Shown here: positions 41,618-43,212 of the stretch, one piece after another
Position numbering within the stretch: the first letter of the stretch is position 1
Layout of the letters: every line of letters starts with the position of its first letter
Origin: Verrucomicrobiota bacterium
GTDB lineage: Bacteria > Verrucomicrobiota > Verrucomicrobiia > Limisphaerales > JADLHS01
Direction of reading: 5' to 3'
NCBI GenBank assembly: GCA_029573725.1
Contig: JAKQDQ010000130.1
Coordinates: 1 to 43,212, forward strand
DNA length: 43,212 nt
Program-made: the position numbers and the translations under genes
Notes under the pieces: generated by a model
Database searches by the model: none
The model's input: only the letters and a program-made list of their open reading frames with translations
What the model was told of the DNA's origin: nothing

Positions 41618-41639
41618 GGGTATCAGCGCCGCTGATCCC
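41618..41639. repeat. Short palindrome in the IS110 non-coding end
   Basis: ATCAGCG (41622-41628) and CGCTGAT (41630-41636) flank a single C and are extended by GGG/CCC outside with one bulged T. The site could be a second RNA hairpin or a protein-binding palindrome. Confidence 0.6.
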
Positions 41640-41668
41640 CTTCACACCTTTTGGCGGGACAACGGGCG

Positions 41669-42202
41669 TTACGCATTCCGCAAATCGAACTCGTCTGGAT
41701 GTGTTTTGACGTAAACGTAAACCAATTCCCAGTTTGGGAACGGAGTTCGGAAGTAATGATCGGTCACGCTCTTGAAGTGATCCCAAACTCTGTCTTCGTC
41801 TTGCTCCTCCAATTCGTCGAGTTGGTTGAGCCGGGCATCCCGGTCTTCCGAAGGAGATGAGTCGGGAAAGATTGAGAGCACTTGCCGGAACAGTGCCGAA
41901 CCATTCTCATCACCGACTGCAACCAAACCACTCGAAACATCTTTCCAGAAGTCTCCAGCCGAATTAACGAAGAACTGATGGAAGCCGCCGTTTTGAACTT
42001 CGCGGGCCAGCCAGGTAAACGCGAAAATCATTCGTTCTGAAGGAGACGTCGGAAGCTTCTGGTGGATTTTCGATCCAACCAAAACCTCAATCGCACCAAG
42101 AACCTTGTAGATGCCGCGTTCCGGCTCTTTTGCCAGAATCTCCCCGATTGACCGCCCGTAGGTGGCTCTGGCCTCCGCGATTTTTTCTTCTGGAGCTATC
42201 AT
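41669..42202 (-). CDS. DUF4375 (DMP19-like) protein, putative immunity protein
   Basis: This is a 177-residue acidic cytoplasmic protein with no signal. The family core is present: WLAREVQNGGFHQFFVNSAGDFW (about 72-94), then LDELEEQDEDRVWDHFK and the C-terminal VYVYVKTHPDEFDL. DMP19-fold/DUF4375 proteins are small acidic proteins. Comparative genomics of polymorphic toxins often places them as immunity proteins beside Rhs-type toxin genes. It lies 11 bases downstream of a gene for an Rhs-derived toxin tip, in the same direction, as expected for a cognate antidote. The toxin partnership is inferred from position. Confidence 0.82.
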   Translation of the reverse strand: MIAPEEKIAEARATYGRSIGEILAKEPERGIYKVLGAIEVLVGSKIHQKLPTSPSERMIFAFTWLAREVQNGGFHQFFVNSAGDFWKDVSSGLVAVGDENGSALFRQVLSIFPDSSPSEDRDARLNQLDELEEQDEDRVWDHFKSVTDHYFRTPFPNWELVYVYVKTHPDEFDLRNA

Positions 42203-42213
42203 GGGAATTAAAT

Positions 42214-43113
42214 CTACATGCCGGGTATCGCGCCCGGGACTTCCGGCTGAAGACCTCCCGGCCCGTCGTGGTATCCAAAACTGACCCGGCTCTCTTCCGC
42301 GAGTTTAGAGAGCGCTTTAACCTCTTCGGGGGCGTATCCCGCCGCCTCAAGTCCTTCTTCCATGGCTTTGGCGTATTGAGTATTGGTCGGCTTTGTTCCG
42401 CTCGCTCGAAACGGTCGCCAAAAAGCTTCCAACACATCGTGGAATCTCCAGTGTTGAGTCCCCTTGAGATTTGTGCCGCCTCCCATCGCCGCTGCTACGC
42501 CTTCGTCATATGGGATGTTTGTAAACGCTTTCGCTTGGTTCAGGTGATTTGCTTGCTGACCGCTTCCCCTCTCCAAAACCTTTGCAACCTCCTTGTAGGT
42601 TCCAACCTTGTTGCCACTGCCCTTCAACAAATTTCCGATTGATTGCCACGTTGGCCAGCTAACACCCCCCATCTTCGTGCCTTGTTTAAGAGCAACCACC
42701 GCTCCCCCTCCGCCAATGATAACGGTGTTTCCTGTGACTGCCTCGAACACAATCACTGTGACGCGATTCAATACCAGAATTGCCCGGAATCCAGTGTATG
42801 CTGCGACCCCGCTGATCTTTGTCATCACGGCCTGCAACTGGATCATGTCCATCATTCCAGATGGATCAATCCGGTTTACAGGGTCTGCATGGCAATAGAG
42901 GTATTTGCACACACCCGATGCGAAGTCGTAACCACAAGCGGGGTTTTCCCAGCGTGCATCAAGGGTTTGGTCGAGGTCGGCAGCGGCGGATTTGAGGGGG
43001 GCTGAAAAAATTTTCCCGACGCGAGTTTCTGGCCGCGCCAGCGCCCATGCCGGCGTGCTCATCGGCCCGGCCACGAGCAGGCACAGCAGCAGACTCAGGA
43101 TGCGGAAAGGCAT
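42214..43113 (-). CDS. Rhs-derived toxin-tip protein with its own signal peptide
   Basis: ATG 43113 gives 299 residues; a longer reading to 43206 near the window edge has no support. The chain has four parts: a signal peptide (1-24, ending TPAWA), a short linker, an RHS core end motif (59-86, with YLYCHADPVNRIDPSG), and a hydrophobic stretch (about 101-141) before the C-terminal domain. That domain has GQQANHLNQAKAF (185-197), GTQHWRFHDVLEAFWRPFR (218-236) and a helical end. The spaced histidines resemble toxin modules found after DPxG in Rhs/YD proteins, probably nuclease-like. The thousands of residues of YD repeats usual in Rhs proteins are absent. It is either a stand-alone secreted toxin or a displaced tip. 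Confidence 0.75.
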   Translation of the reverse strand: MPFRILSLLLCLLVAGPMSTPAWALARPETRVGKIFSAPLKSAAADLDQTLDARWENPACGYDFASGVCKYLYCHADPVNRIDPSGMMDMIQLQAVMTKISGVAAYTGFRAILVLNRVTVIVFEAVTGNTVIIGGGGAVVALKQGTKMGGVSWPTWQSIGNLLKGSGNKVGTYKEVAKVLERGSGQQANHLNQAKAFTNIPYDEGVAAAMGGGTNLKGTQHWRFHDVLEAFWRPFRASGTKPTNTQYAKAMEEGLEAAGYAPEEVKALSKLAEESRVSFGYHDGPGGLQPEVPGAIPGM

Positions 43114-43212
43114 CGTCACGATGGCCGCGAGGGTAGCGAAGCGGCGGTTGGCGGGGAAGCACCAGATGACCCGCAGCGGCAGGAGGGAGCGCGAGGGCTG
43201 TGGCACAGGCGC

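Larger units (their letters stand above)
41208..41668 (-). mobile_element. IS110-family element remnant with structured non-coding end
   Basis: About 340 bases (41329-41668) separate the transposase start from the next gene and contain no gene. They carry several strong inverted repeats: 41394-41406 (ACCCT/AGGGT), 41403-41439 (GGGTGCG/CGCACCC), 41545-41611 and 41618-41639. The first two share bases and exclude each other. In IS110 elements the non-coding region beside the transposase start encodes the bridge RNA that pairs with target and donor DNA. This segment is in the right place to be such a region. Element ends were not identified; the outer one must lie before the DUF4375 stop at 41669. 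Confidence 0.65.

Noticed and set aside
41037..41786. 249-codon minus-strand frame spanning the IS110 region
   Set aside because: Only about 40 codons match IS110 transposase. The rest runs through the structured non-coding end and a different gene's stub in another frame.
42130..42642. + strand frame opposite the toxin and immunity genes
   Set aside because: It is antisense to two genes with recognisable family motifs and has no motif of its own.
1..43212. tRNA genes and CRISPR arrays
   Set aside because: The intergenic stretches were read for cloverleaf ends, T-loop sequences and regular short direct repeats. None was convincing, but a dedicated program was not run.

Overview
The window looks like about 43 kb of chromosome from a member of the Verrucomicrobiota, probably the Pedosphaera/Limisphaera side of the phylum. 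Support: GC-rich DNA with dense genes joined by ATGA overlaps, a prepilin-type single-gene pseudopilin, large secreted proteins with T/N-rich beta repeats, a DUF2723-TPR membrane protein, a Tat-exported NHL propeller and an integron-type integrase. This placement comes from family recognition, not from a computed phylogeny. No tRNA, rRNA or CRISPR array was recognised. One structured RNA, the small bacterial SRP RNA, is clear.

Layout. (1) 2-713 (+): the 3' part of an integron integrase, broken by a short GC-rich hairpin insertion. (2) 7598-725 (-): a tightly coupled seven-gene operon. It encodes a Cys-containing exported protein of unknown function, a MacB/FtsX-type permease with its ATPase, a double-domain ModA-like binding protein, a ModB-like permease, a ModC-like ATPase and a divergent ThiF/MoeB E1-like enzyme. 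It is the best candidate here for an undescribed system. (3) 7787-14067 (+): three secreted proteins, one fusing a methyltransferase-like domain to a PQQ-type propeller. (4) 19225-14093 (-): envelope polysaccharide genes (DUF2723-TPR, GT4 glycosyltransferase, WecA/MraY-like phosphosugar transferase). (5) rlmD (-), then gltS-ggt-membrane GrpE-like (+). (6) A pseudopilin (-), then S1/P1 nuclease, rph, a histidine phosphatase and prmA (+).

(7) 29102-32348: a secreted C39-like peptidase, an unknown conserved-looking protein, a HAD phosphatase and recR. (8) 34956-31129 (-): SRP RNA with a terminator, then dnaX-ybaB-recR-HAD, the classical housekeeping arrangement. The DnaX has lost three of its four zinc-ligand cysteines. 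(9) 35039-38498 (+): a DUF11-like surface protein, an outer-membrane barrel and an M48 lipoprotein protease, followed by a convergent exported protein of unknown function.

(10) 39590-43113 (-) is an eroded, mobile zone. It holds a decayed DUF2088 (LarA-type lactate racemase) fragment, an intact Tat-exported NHL propeller, and the C-terminal stub of another gene cut by an IS110-family remnant. That remnant keeps a long structured non-coding end. Beyond it lie a DUF4375 (DMP19-like) putative immunity gene and an Rhs-derived toxin-tip gene. The ancestral operon of the NHL gene appears to have lost both neighbours.
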